This document shows positions 51,301-60,302 of a DNA stretch of 64,000 nucleotides, in pieces. Both the position numbers and the translations under genes were made by a program. Position 1 is the stretch's first letter; the number at the start of each line of letters is the position of its first letter. The stretch is taken from the NCBI GenBank assembly GCA_016719485.1, contig JADJZB010000007.1, positions 60,842-124,841 on the forward strand, in the 5' to 3' direction. The notes below the pieces were generated by a model. It made no database searches. It saw only the letters and a program-made list of their open reading frames with translations, and was not told where the DNA came from. This DNA comes from Holophagales bacterium. Its GTDB lineage: Bacteria > Acidobacteriota > Thermoanaerobaculia > UBA5066.

Positions 51301-52596
51301 TTACGGCTCGATCCCGTCCGCAGCGAGCCGGGCCGGGTCGGCAGGTCCGGCCACGGTCCCCTCGGGATGACGGAACCAGCCCTCGGAGTCGGCAGACCCC
51401 GGGTCGTCGCGCACCTTCAGGACGGTGAACATCCCGCCCATGTCGACGTAACCAAACGGGCCGTGAGCCCCCTTCATCGGGAGGCTGTTCGGGGGAATCG
51501 GCATCGCCATCTCGCCCATCCCTCCCATCCCGGTCGTGCCCATGACCATCGCCCCCGGGACGAGACGCGAGAGGCGCTCGTCGACGGACGCGAGGTCGGC
51601 GCCGACGACGTTCGGGAGGCCGTGCCCCATCTGCGTCATGACGTGGTGCGTCATGTGGCAGTGGACGGCCCAGTCGCCCGGCTCGGTCGGAACCAGCTCG
51701 ATGACCCGCGCCGAGCCGGTGGGGACGAGGACCGTCGTCTCGGGCCAGCGTGCGGACGGGGGCACGTCGCCGCCGTCGGTCCCCGTCACCTCGAAGGAGA
51801 GGCCGTGGAGGTGGATCGGGTGGTGGTCCATCGGCGAGAGGTTCCCGATCCGGATGCGGACCCGCTCCCCGGTCCCGACGACGAGCGGGGCCGTCCCGGG
51901 GTACGCCTTCCCGTTGAACGTCAGGAGGTTGAAGTCGCTCATGGCGCCCGGGTCGGGGCGGCGGGCGCCGACCGGGAGGCTCCACTCGTGCGTCATCAGG
52001 ACGAAGTCCCGGTCGACCGGCGGGCCCGTCGGGACGCGCGGGTGGACGACGATCATTCCGACGAGGCCGAGGGCGACCTGCGTCATCTCGTCGTAGTGCG
52101 AGTGGTACATGAAGGTCCCGGGGCGGTGGAGGTCGAACTCGTAGGCCCACGTCTCGCCGACCGGAATCGGCGCCTGGTTGAGGCCCGAGACGCCGTCCAT
52201 CCCGTTCGGCAGGACGAGCCCGTGCCAGTGGACCGTCGTCGGCTCGGGGAGCCGGTTCGTGACGTAGATCCGGAGGCGGTCCCCCTCGGTCGCCTCGATC
52301 GTCGGGCCCGGCGTGCCGCCGTTGTAGCCCCAGACGAGGGCCTTCAGGCCGGGGGCGAACTCGTGGTCGACGACCTGGGCCACGAGGTGGCCCACGAGGA
52401 CGCGGCCGGAGCGGCGCAGCGGCAGCGTGGAGCCGTTCGGTGTGACGACGGAGCCGACGCCGGAGCGCGCGGAACGGGTCGTGCGGCGCGGCGCACCGAG
52501 CGGACGGGAGGCCGTGTTCGGCTCCTTCGCGGAGAGAGGCAGGGCGCTGCCGAGGGCGGCGAGGCCGGCGAAGCGGAGGAGCGAGCGACGGTCCAT
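51301..52596 (-). CDS. Multicopper oxidase
   Basis: 431-residue periplasmic oxidase. Twin-arginine signal MDRRSLLRFAGLAALG. All copper-binding signatures are present: HWHGLVLP, YHSHYDE, HPIHLHGLSFE and HCHMTHHVMTQMG. A Met-rich segment near the C-terminus (VMGTTGMGGMGEMAMPI) is typical of Cu(I)-handling CueO/CopA-type oxidases. It probably oxidises Cu(I) to the less toxic Cu(II). Its ATG shares one base with the tolC stop (TGATG), so the two are one operon. Confidence 0.93.
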   Translation of the reverse strand: MDRRSLLRFAGLAALGSALPLSAKEPNTASRPLGAPRRTTRSARSGVGSVVTPNGSTLPLRRSGRVLVGHLVAQVVDHEFAPGLKALVWGYNGGTPGPTIEATEGDRLRIYVTNRLPEPTTVHWHGLVLPNGMDGVSGLNQAPIPVGETWAYEFDLHRPGTFMYHSHYDEMTQVALGLVGMIVVHPRVPTGPPVDRDFVLMTHEWSLPVGARRPDPGAMSDFNLLTFNGKAYPGTAPLVVGTGERVRIRIGNLSPMDHHPIHLHGLSFEVTGTDGGDVPPSARWPETTVLVPTGSARVIELVPTEPGDWAVHCHMTHHVMTQMGHGLPNVVGADLASVDERLSRLVPGAMVMGTTGMGGMGEMAMPIPPNSLPMKGAHGPFGYVDMGGMFTVLKVRDDPGSADSEGWFRHPEGTVAGPADPARLAADGIEP

Positions 52597-53975
52597 CAGT
52601 GACCTCCTTCGGGCGAAGCGGGTTCGTTGCCGGAGAGCGAGGGACTCGCGGGCGCGTCGACGCGCAGCCCGCTTCGAAGCGCGACTGTCGCGGCGAGGGC
52701 GACGGCGTAGTCGCGGTCGGCGTCGGCGGCCGCCGACGCGGCGGCGAGCTCGGCGTCCCGGGCGGCGAGGAGGGCGGGGATCCCGACCTGCATCGCGTTG
52801 GCGTGGAGGAGCGTCTCCGCCGTGATCCGTTCCTGCCGGGGGAGGATGGAGGCGCCGTAGCGCGCGGCGCGGGCGTGGGCGAGGGAGAGCCGGCTCGCCG
52901 CCCTCCGGGCCGCGGAGCCCACCGCCGCTTCGGTCGCCCTCCGGCGCTCCTCGAGGGAGCGGCGCTCGGCGAGGAGGGAGGCGAGGCGACCCTGGCCGCG
53001 ATCGACGAGCGGAAGACGGATCGACACGCCCCCGCCGATCCGCCATGAGCCTTCCTCGCGTTCCGTGCGGACGCGCAGGCTCACGTCGGGCCAGCGGCCT
53101 TCCGCCTTCGCGAGCCGGATCCGGGCGGCGACGGCGCGGAGACGGGCGTCCAACTCGCGCAGCTCGAGGTTCGACGCGAGAGCGGCATCCTCGAGAGTGG
53201 AGGTCGCGGGAAGCGCGGCGGGCAGGGGAGGAGCTTCGTCTCCGATCGCGGCGACGGCCTCGCGGACGCCCTCGACGCTGCCGGCGCCGAGGAGGATCGA
53301 GAGGCGTTCCTCGGCATCGACGGCCACGAGCTCCGCCTCCGACAGTGCGAGCGCCGCTCTCTCTCGGGAGGCGTCTTCCCGGAGCGCGGAAAGCGCGGCG
53401 GCGTTCCCGGCGTCGACGAGCGCCCGCGCGGTGTCCGCGACGACCGCGGCCAGCTCCGCGCGGGTCCGCGCAATCGCGAGCTTCCTCTTCGCCCCGCGGA
53501 CGGAGTGGAACGCACTCTCCACTTCGAACGCCCGGGCGACGGTCGCGGCCTCGGCACGCAGCCGCGCGGCCCCGAGGGCGGCGCTCGCGGCGGCGGTCCG
53601 CCGGCCCGTCAGGAGCGCGGTCGTCACGTCCCATTCGATCGAGGCCTCGGTGCGCGCCTCGTCGTCGCCCTTTCCGGAAGGCCCCCAGAACTCGACCTCG
53701 ATCGTCGGGTTCGGAAGGCGCCGGGCCTCTTCGAGCCGGCCCTCGTCGACGCCCGTCTCGAGGAGCCGTGCGCGAAGCGACGGCTCGGCGAGGAAGGAGA
53801 GCCGGACGGCGCTCCCGGCGGTCAGCGGCTCAGCGAGAAGGGCCCGGATCTCAACGGGGACGTTCGCGGAGGCACCCACGGAGGCGGGGGCGGGGGCGCC
53901 CGCGAGCAGCCCGCCATGCGCGAGACGGAGGGCGAGCGCCAGGGCGAGAAGCGAGAGCAGGGGTCGTCGGAGCAT
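52596..53975 (-). CDS. TolC/CusC-family outer-membrane efflux protein
   Basis: 459-residue outer-membrane factor with a signal peptide (LLSLLALALALRLAHGGLLA) and two OEP repeats: ARRLPNPTIEVEFWGPSGKG in the first half and KAEGRWPDVSLRVRTEREEG in the second, each followed by long Ala-rich coiled coils. It forms an export channel. No CusA or CusB is adjacent, so its pump partner is unknown. First gene of the tolC-MCO operon, read from the ECF-type promoter at 53994-54022. Confidence 0.88.
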   Translation of the reverse strand: MLRRPLLSLLALALALRLAHGGLLAGAPAPASVGASANVPVEIRALLAEPLTAGSAVRLSFLAEPSLRARLLETGVDEGRLEEARRLPNPTIEVEFWGPSGKGDDEARTEASIEWDVTTALLTGRRTAAASAALGAARLRAEAATVARAFEVESAFHSVRGAKRKLAIARTRAELAAVVADTARALVDAGNAAALSALREDASRERAALALSEAELVAVDAEERLSILLGAGSVEGVREAVAAIGDEAPPLPAALPATSTLEDAALASNLELRELDARLRAVAARIRLAKAEGRWPDVSLRVRTEREEGSWRIGGGVSIRLPLVDRGQGRLASLLAERRSLEERRRATEAAVGSAARRAASRLSLAHARAARYGASILPRQERITAETLLHANAMQVGIPALLAARDAELAAASAAADADRDYAVALAATVALRSGLRVDAPASPSLSGNEPASPEGGH

Positions 53976-53993
53976 GTCGTTGGCCTCCGACCC

Positions 53994-54022
53994 GGAGACG
54001 CGGGCCGGGCCGGGGCCTTACA
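53994..54022 (-). promoter_or_regulatory. ECF-type copper promoter, copy 2 (tolC-MCO)
   Basis: On the minus strand TGTAAGG (54022-54016), 15-base spacer, CGTCTCC (54000-53994), 18 bases before the tolC ATG. The spacer is almost pure G/C. Confidence 0.8.
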
Positions 54023-54066
54023 GCGCCCTTTCCGCGAACCCCTCGCGGGCCGGGCCCGGGCCGCCC

Positions 54067-54095
54067 TGTAAGGTCCGGTCCGGCCCGTCGTCTCC
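54067..54095 (+). promoter_or_regulatory. ECF-type copper promoter, copy 3 (cupredoxin-sigma)
   Basis: TGTAAGG (54067-54073), 15-base spacer, CGTCTCC (54089-54095), 27 bases before the cupredoxin ATG. It is divergent from copy 2, with 44 bases between the two -35 boxes. Confidence 0.8.
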
Positions 54096-54122
54096 TCTTG
54101 CGACCGACGAAAGGAGACCGAC

Positions 54123-54515
54123 ATGAAGATCGCCGACAGCTTCCGTTCCCTCCTGGGCACCAGGACCGACACGAAGGCGCCCGAAACCGGAGGTTCCTGC
54201 TGCCACGGCGACGAGGCCTGCGAGCGCCCGAGCGGCGCCTCCGGCCCCGCGCCGACGCAGCAGCTCGAAGTGACCGTTGAGAAGGGCTACCGCCCCGCCC
54301 GGCTCACGGCGCGCGCCGGCGCGCCCGTGCGCATCACGTTCTTCCGGAACGAGACCTCCGGCTGCTCGAAGGAGGTGGTCTTCCCGGGCCTCGGGATTCG
54401 CAGGGCGCTCCCGACGGGGGAGAGGGTCTCGATCGACCTGCCGCCCCAGGCCGCCGGAATCGTTCCGTTCACCTGCGGGATGGGGATGATGAAGGGGGGA
54501 ATCGAGGTGCGCTGA
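54123..54515 (+). CDS. Small cupredoxin-domain protein
   Basis: 130-residue copper-binding protein without a classical signal peptide. The N-terminal part has CCHGDEAC. The cupredoxin domain (about 45-130) ends with the copper-site segment PFTCGMGMMKGGIEVR, as in EfeO-like and P-type ATPase-associated cupredoxins. It may be a copper chaperone or buffer. It is preceded by RBS AAGGAGA and the copper-type promoter, and the sigma gene follows after 25 bases. Confidence 0.85.
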   Translation: MKIADSFRSLLGTRTDTKAPETGGSCCHGDEACERPSGASGPAPTQQLEVTVEKGYRPARLTARAGAPVRITFFRNETSGCSKEVVFPGLGIRRALPTGERVSIDLPPQAAGIVPFTCGMGMMKGGIEVR

Positions 54516-54540
54516 CTCCGGACCTTGGCAGAATGCGCGG

Positions 54541-55092
54541 GTGGCCCGCCCCGACCCGGTCGTCGCCCTCGCGGAGGAGTACCCGCGCTTTCTCGCCTTC
54601 CTCGCGAAGCGGACGGGGGACCGGGCCGTGGCCGAGGAGATCCTCCAGGAGGCCTTCGCGCGGGCCGTGACGAAGGCGCACGGCCTGCGCGAGGACTCCT
54701 CCGCCGTGGCCTGGTTCTACCAGGTCCTCCGCAATGCCCTCGTCGACCACCATCGGCGCAGCGCCTCCGAGGGGCGCGCGATGGCGGCGTTCGCGGCGGA
54801 GCAGGAGGGGGAGGCGAGGGACGAGGAGCTGGCGCGGGAGGTCTGCCGCTGCGTCGGCCGGATCGCCTCGGACCTGAAGCCCGAGTACGCCGAGGCCCTG
54901 CGCGGTGTCGAAGTGGAGGGGCTTTCCCTCAAGGACTTCGCCGGGAAGGCCGGGATCACGCCGAACAACGCCGCGGTCCGCGTCCACCGCGCGCGCGAGG
55001 CGCTCCGCAAGAGGCTCGTCTCGACCTGCTCGTCGTGCGCGGCGAAGGGCTGCACCGACTGCACCTGCGGCCCGCCCGGTCCCGGAGGCTGA
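54541..55092 (+). CDS. ECF sigma factor with Cys-rich C-terminus (CorE-like)
   Basis: 183-residue ECF sigma factor. Region 2 is EEILQEAFARAVTKAHGLRE and WFYQVLRNALVDHHRR; region 4 is LRGVEVEGLSLKDFAGKAGI and NNAAVRVHRAREALRKRL. The C-terminus has Cys163, 166, 171, 174 and 176 in the pattern CX2CX4CX2CXC, like the metal-sensing tail of CorE (ECF44) sigma factors of Myxococcus, which respond directly to copper without an anti-sigma factor. A CRC motif lies mid-protein. GTG start, no strong RBS. It is co-directional with the cupredoxin gene, so probably autoregulated by promoter copy 3. Confidence 0.93.
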   Translation: MARPDPVVALAEEYPRFLAFLAKRTGDRAVAEEILQEAFARAVTKAHGLREDSSAVAWFYQVLRNALVDHHRRSASEGRAMAAFAAEQEGEARDEELAREVCRCVGRIASDLKPEYAEALRGVEVEGLSLKDFAGKAGITPNNAAVRVHRAREALRKRLVSTCSSCAAKGCTDCTCGPPGPGG

Positions 55093-55117
55093 AATCCGCC
55101 GCCAGGAGCCGAAGCGC

Positions 55118-55131
55118 GTAAACGCGTTTCG
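55118..55131. promoter_or_regulatory. Palindromic operator, site 3 (second acs)
   Basis: GTAAACGCGTTTCG shares 12 of 14 bases with site 1 at 4907-4920. It lies 79 bases before the ATG of the second acs and overlaps the position expected for the -35 box. Confidence 0.55.
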
Positions 55132-55150
55132 GGTCCGGGCGCGCTCGCCC

Positions 55151-55156
55151 TATCAT
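55151..55156 (+). promoter_or_regulatory. -10 element of the second acs
   Basis: TATCAT, 53 bases before the ATG. The position 17 bases upstream (TTCGGG, 55128-55133) is a weak -35 and overlaps operator site 3. Confidence 0.4.
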
Positions 55157-55209
55157 CCCCGGATCCATCGGAGGAACGGTCCCGTGCGCGGCGCGGGGAG
55201 GAGGCGACG

Positions 55210-57175
55210 ATGAGCGCGGAGAAGCCGGGTGTCCCCACCGGGGCGAAGCTCGATCTGAGCGAGTCGCAGCAGGCGGCGATCTCGAGGCTCGCGACGGACT
55301 CGAACGTCATCGCGCCCCCGATCTGGCTCGCGCGGCAGGCGCACATGAGCAACGACGCCGTGGAGAGGGCGCACGCGGCGGCCGACCCGGCGGCCTTCTG
55401 GGAGGAGAAGTCGAAGCTCGTCGACTGGATCGAGCCCTTCTCCGAGGTCTTCCGGTTCGACCTGCCGAAGCACGAGTGGTTCCTCGGCGGGAAGCTGAAC
55501 GCCTCGGCGAACTGCATCGACCGGCACGTGTACGGAGACCGGCGGAACAAGGCGGCCCTCATCTGGGTCGGCGAGGACGGCGAGGAGCACACCTACACCT
55601 ACAGCCGCCTCTACCGCGAGGTGAACCGCTTCGCCAACGCGCTCAAGCGCCTCGGCGTGGGCCGGTTCGACCGCGTCATCATCTACATGCCGCTCGTCCC
55701 CGAGGGCATCATCACGATGCTCGCCTGCGCCCGGATCGGCGCGATCCACTCCGTCGTTTTCGCCGGGATGGGGACGCAGGCCCTGCGGTCGAGGATCGTC
55801 GATTGCCAGGCGAAGGCGATCGTCTGCTCCGACTTCACCTTCCGGCGCGGCAAGAAGATCTCCCTGAAGCCCACGATCGACGAGGCGGTCCGCGACCTCG
55901 TCTTCGTCGAGCACGTGATCGTCCACCGGCGGGGGTCCCGCGTCGGCGACGCGCCCTACGAGTTCGAGAGCGAGCGCGAGCACGACTTCTACGACATCCA
56001 GAACGCGAACGAGATCCACTGCCCGCCGGAGCCGATGGACGCCGAGGACCCGCTCTTCATCCTCTACACGTCCGGGACGACGGGGAAGCCGAAGGGGGTC
56101 GTCCACACCACGGGCGGCTACATGGTCGGCGTCACCTGGCTCTCGAAGGCCTTCTACCAGATCGGCGAGCGGGACATCTACTGGTCGACGTCGGACATCG
56201 GCTGGATCGTCGGCCACTCCTTCATCGTCTACGGGCCGCTCTCCGTCGGCGCGACCGTCTTCTGCCGGGAAGGTGTGCCCGACTGGCCCAACCCCGAGGT
56301 GACCTGGGAGCTCTGCGAGCGCTTCGGCGTGAACCTCCTCTTCACCGCGCCGACGGCGGTGAGGATGTGGATGAGCCACGGCCCCGAGGCGCCCGCCAAG
56401 TACGACCTCTCGCGCCTGCGCCTGATCGCCTGCGCGGGCGAGCCGCTCAACCCCGAGGCGCACCTCTGGAGCCAGAAGCACCTCGTGGGGCAGTCGAAGG
56501 GGATGGTCGTCGACAACTTCTGGCAGACGGAGATCGCCGCCCCCGTCCTCGGAACGCTCCCGACGTTCGAGGCGCGGCCGGGGAAGGTCGGAAAGCCGAT
56601 ACCCGGCGTCGACGCGGCGATCGTCGACGCGCAGGGGAAACCAGCTCCCGGACGGCCAGGGAGGGCTCCTCGTCCTGCGCAAGCCGGTCCCCTACATGCT
56701 CCGGACCGTCTGGGGCGACTACGCCCGGTACGAGAAGTACTGGCAGCAGATCCCCGGCTTCTACGCGGCGGGCGACATCGCCGTGCGGGACCAGGACGGC
56801 TGGTTCGCCGTCCTGGGCCGCGCCGACGACGTCCTGAACGTCGCGGGGCACCGCATCGGCACGGCCGACGTCGAGGGCTCGCTCCTCCGCCACCCGGCCG
56901 TTGCCGAGAGCGCGGTCGTCGGCCTCCCCGACCCCCTGAAGGGCGAGCGGATCAAGGCCTTCGTCGTCCTGAAGGCGGGAGTCGAGACCGGGCCCGGCCT
57001 CATCGCGTCGCTGAAGGACCACGTCCGCCAGGACCTCGGGCCGATCGCGCAGCCGTCGGAGATCGAGATCCGGACGACGCTTCCCAAGACGCGCTCGGGG
57101 AAGATCGTTCGGCGCTACCTGAAGGCGGTGGAGATGGGCGAGGACCCGGGCGACCTCTCGACGCTGGCGGATTGA
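55210..57175 (+). CDS. Second acetyl-CoA synthetase-family enzyme, frameshifted
   Basis: Acyl-CoA synthetase paralogue with LYTSGTTGKPKGVVHTTGGY, DNFWQTE, GRADDVLNVAGHR and the C-terminal PKTRSGKIVRRYL that carries the acetylatable lysine. The frame is intact to about residue 477, breaks at GGGGAAACC near 56638, and continues in another frame as NQLPDGQGGLLVLRKPVPYM to the stop at 57175. Removing one base restores a protein of about 655 residues. Acetate or propionate are likely substrates. It is preceded by the palindrome shared with acs. Confidence 0.85.
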
Positions 57176-57218
57176 TCGTGAAAGGGCGTCGCTGCGTCCC
57201 CGTCAGAGAGGCCCTCCC

Positions 57219-57706
57219 GTGAGCGAAGCCGTGAAGTCGCTCCTCGACCGGCTCGGTGCGCTCGTTCCGGGCTACGCGGGATATGCCGACAGGGAGAAGA
57301 GGCGGGAGAGCGACCAGGCTCTCCGGCTCGCCGTCGCCGGAAGGCTCGGTCTCGCGCGGGCCGCGCTCGACCGCCGGACGGCCGCGTGCGCCCGGACCGG
57401 ACGCTTCGACGTCCTCGATCCGCTGGATGCGCTTTCCCGGCGGGTGGCGGCTCTCGCCGACGCAGTCCGGCACGCCCCGTGGGCTACGCGGCGCTCTTCG
57501 ACGCCGCGGCGGTGGACGCGGCGGACCTGGATCGCCTGTACGCCTTCGACCTCCAGGTCCGGGACGCGTGCGAGAAGGTCGTCGAGGAGTCGGAGCGCCT
57601 TCCGGCCGCCGTCGACCTCGCGGCCCTCGACCGCGCGAGCGCCGTCGTGTCGGAGGCCGAGTCGGCCCTTCAACGCCGCGCCGAGGCCCTGCGGGAGGTG
57701 ACGTGA
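57219..57706 (+). CDS. Helical hypothetical protein of the SPFH triad, frameshifted
   Basis: About 160-residue cytoplasmic, helix-rich protein of unknown function (VKSLLDRLGALVPGYAGYAD, ARAALDRRTAACARTGR). The frame breaks near 57475 and resumes as YAALFDAAAVDAADLDRLYA to the stop at 57706. GTG start. Its stop overlaps the SPFH gene start (TGATG), so it belongs to the same unit. Confidence 0.6.
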
Positions 57707-58781
57707 TGCCCGACCTCGCCGACATCCCTCGAGCTCGTCGACGCGACAGGCGACATCCTCGCCGCCCGCGTGCCGGCAGAGGGCCCGGCCGTCATCCGCT
57801 GGGGCTCGCAGCTCGTCGTCCGCGAGGGGCAGTGCGCCCTCTTCCTGCGCGACGGACGCGCCATGGCCCTCTTCGAGCCGGGGCGGCACGTCCTGACGAC
57901 GCAGACCGTGGCCGGCCTGACGGGCTTCGTGGCGGGACTCGCCTTCGACGGCGCGTCGCCGTTCCGCGCCGAGGTCGTCTTCGTCGGGCGACAGCTCTTC
58001 CGCGACCTGCGCTGGGGAACGCCGGAGCCGGTCTACATTCCCGACCCCGTCCTCCTCCAGATCCCGGTCCGCGCGAACGGCCGCTTCGCGATCCGCGTCT
58101 CGGACCCGACGGTCTTCGTCCCGAAAGTCGTCGGCAGCCGGCCCGTCTTCCGCCAGCGCGACCTCGAGGAGTTCCTGCGGGCGCAGTACCTCGTCTCGGC
58201 CCTCACCGACGCGCTCGCGTCCTCGGCAGGCCCTTCGTCGAGCTGCCGCGCTTCACGCGAGAGCTGGGAACGGGCGTCAGGGCAATCCTCGGGCCCGAGT
58301 TCGCCGCGCTCGGCCTCGAGCTGACCGACCTCTCGGTGAACTCGGTCACGACGACGGAGGAGATCCAGGCGACGCTGAACGGCAACGCGAGGATCGCCTC
58401 GGAGGCGTTCGCGAAGGCGAAGGGAACGCAGTACGACCTCGAGGCCCGCGCGGCGGGGGCGACCGCCCTGAAGCAGGCGGGGACGAGCTACCGCGAGGTG
58501 GGACGACCGACGCGCTCGGGGAGCTCGCGTCGAACGTGGGCGCGGCGGGCGGCGGGGGCTCGGCGCTCGACGCGGGCGTCTCGCTTGGCGCCGCGATGCT
58601 CGTCCCGCAGATGATGCAGGGGATGCTCCGGCCCGAGGCCGCGGCGGCGGGGGGCGCGCCGGCCGCCGCGGACGTCGACCCGGTCGTCCGGCTGAAGCAG
58701 CTCAAGGAGCTTCTCGACGTCGGCGCCCTCACGCAGGAGGAGTACGAGGCCAAGAAGGCCGAGTGGCTGAAGCGCCTTTGA
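57706..58781 (+). pseudogene. SPFH-domain protein with C-terminal SHOCT motif, multiple frameshifts
   Basis: Membrane-scaffold-type SPFH/Band 7 protein of the YdjI (virion-core-like) class. Pieces can be joined across frames: LELVDATGDILAARVPAEGP, AVIRWGSQLVVREGQCALFL, GRFAIRVSDPTVFVPKVVGS, LTDLSVNSVTTTEEIQATLN, then a Gly/Ala-rich linker and LKQLKELLDVGALTQEEYEA (SHOCT). Breaks lie near 57731, 58222 and 58505. The rejoined protein would have about 358 residues. Coding signal is strong on both sides of each break, so sequencing error is more likely than decay. Confidence 0.7.
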
Positions 58782-60216
58782 GCGCGGAGCTGCCGCGCGT
58801 TCTCTTCCGGACGAAGCGCGGGCTTTGCCCCGCGTGCGGCACGCCCTCGAGCTGGACGACGACGTTCCCGAGGTGACGTGCCGTTTCTGCGGCTCGCTCG
58901 CCGTTCTCGAGCGGCGCCTCAGGAAAGTGGAGCCGGAGGTGGAGGGGGCGCCGCTGCGCCTCTACCTCGATGCGGCGGCGGCCGAGGCCGGCGGAACGTC
59001 GCCGTCGGTCCCGTGGGTCCGCTCGATGGGCTACCGGCAAAGCACTGTCGAGCGGACGCTCTGCCCCGGCTGCGGCGACTTCCTCGAGTGGAAGCACGAC
59101 GCCGAGCGGGTCGACTGCCCGTCGTGCGGGTCCGACTGCCGGCTCGAGAGGCGCCTCTGGGCTCCGCTCCCCGACCCGGCACGGGCGATCCCTCGCCGTC
59201 GAAGCCCGGACGAGCGGCCGGGTCCCGAAGAGTCCGACGACGACCCGCGGACGGAGCAGCTCGTCTACCGCTTCGTGAACGAGGCGGACCTCCACCGGCG
59301 CGTCGCGCTCGCGCTCCGGTTCGAAGAATGGATCTTCGTGAACTCCACGGCCGCGCGCCTGCTGCCGTCTCTTCTGCGCGTCGCGTGCGACGCAGCGCCG
59401 GTTCTCCAGGTCCCGATCGCCGACTTCATCGGAAAGCTCCTCTGCGAGGGGCGCGCAGAGCTGCGCAACGCGACGCTGCGGGCCATCGAGCCGTTCGTCT
59501 TCGAGCGGGCGGTCCCGCCGACGCTCGTCTTCGCCCTCGGGCTGGGCGACGGCACCGGGCTGAAGATGCTCCTCGACGCGGCCGAGCTGGCCCACCGCCG
59601 CGGCGACGACGACACGGCGACGACCGCCTGCTGGCCGTGAACTGGATCTTCCAGCGTAACTTCCCGCACCACGCGGTGATGGGGGAGATCCTCCTCCACC
59701 GGATGCTCTATCTCAGCGGGCCGGCGCTCGCGTTCGCGCTCCTCCTCGCGCGGAGGAAGGTGACCGGAACGGGCTTCCACTACCCGGCCGAGACGCTCCT
59801 CTCCTTCATCGACGAGGCGGCCGTCGAAGCGGCCGGAGCTCGTCCCGAGCTGGCCCGGTGTTTCTACGTCGGACTTCCGAAGGACCGAGGCGGAGTGCCG
59901 GCAGCGGTTGGCCTTCTTCGCCACGCTCCGGACAGGGAGTCCGCGCGCAGCGGCGCTGCGAGTTTCTCCTTCCGCCGGAGAGGACGGGCCGGAGGAGCTT
60001 CGCCGCGCTCTCGACGCGCTCGTCCCCGAGAGCGGTGGCTCGTTCTTGCCCGGGGCCCAGGAGTCACCGCTGTCGCCGGAGCTCCAGGCGCTCCTCGATC
60101 GCTGGGACGACGACCTGCGGCGCGCCGTCGGCGCCGTCGACGAAGCGCGCGCGGCTTTCCGCGGGTTTCGGGAGTCGATCGCAGGACTCGACGTTCCGCT
60201 CTTCGACGAGGGCTGA
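58778..60216 (+). pseudogene. Zinc-ribbon protein of the SPFH triad, multiple frameshifts
   Basis: About 480-residue protein with repeated zinc ribbons at the N-terminus (CPACGTPLELDD, CRFCGSLAVLERR, CPGCGDFLEW, CPSCGSDCRLER) and a helical, HEAT-like rest (LEADLHRRVALALRFEEWIF type). It starts at TTG 58778, overlapping the SPFH stop. Breaks lie near 58848, 59625 and 59880. The function is unknown. Similar zinc-ribbon genes occur beside YdjI-type SPFH genes, where a role at the membrane is suspected. Confidence 0.6.
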
Positions 60217-60227
60217 GACTCAAACAA

Positions 60228-60251
60228 AGCGCCCGGCTTTCGCCGGGCGCT
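60228..60251. terminator. Hairpin terminator after the SPFH triad
   Basis: Perfect 10-base-pair stem AGCGCCCGGC (60228-60237), loop TTTC, GCCGGGCGCT (60242-60251). It lies between the triad stop (60216) and the convergent S9 peptidase stop (60303). Confidence 0.8.
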
Positions 60252-60302
60252 CGAAGGAAGGCCGTTCAGGCTCCGCCGCGTGCCGGCCCGTGCCTCGGCG
60301 GT

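Noticed and set aside
52596..53975. TolC protein as the outer channel of the RND pump at 36.6-40.8 kb
   Set aside because: It is 12 kb away, in an operon with the multicopper oxidase and under the copper-type promoter. A shared function cannot be excluded but is not supported.
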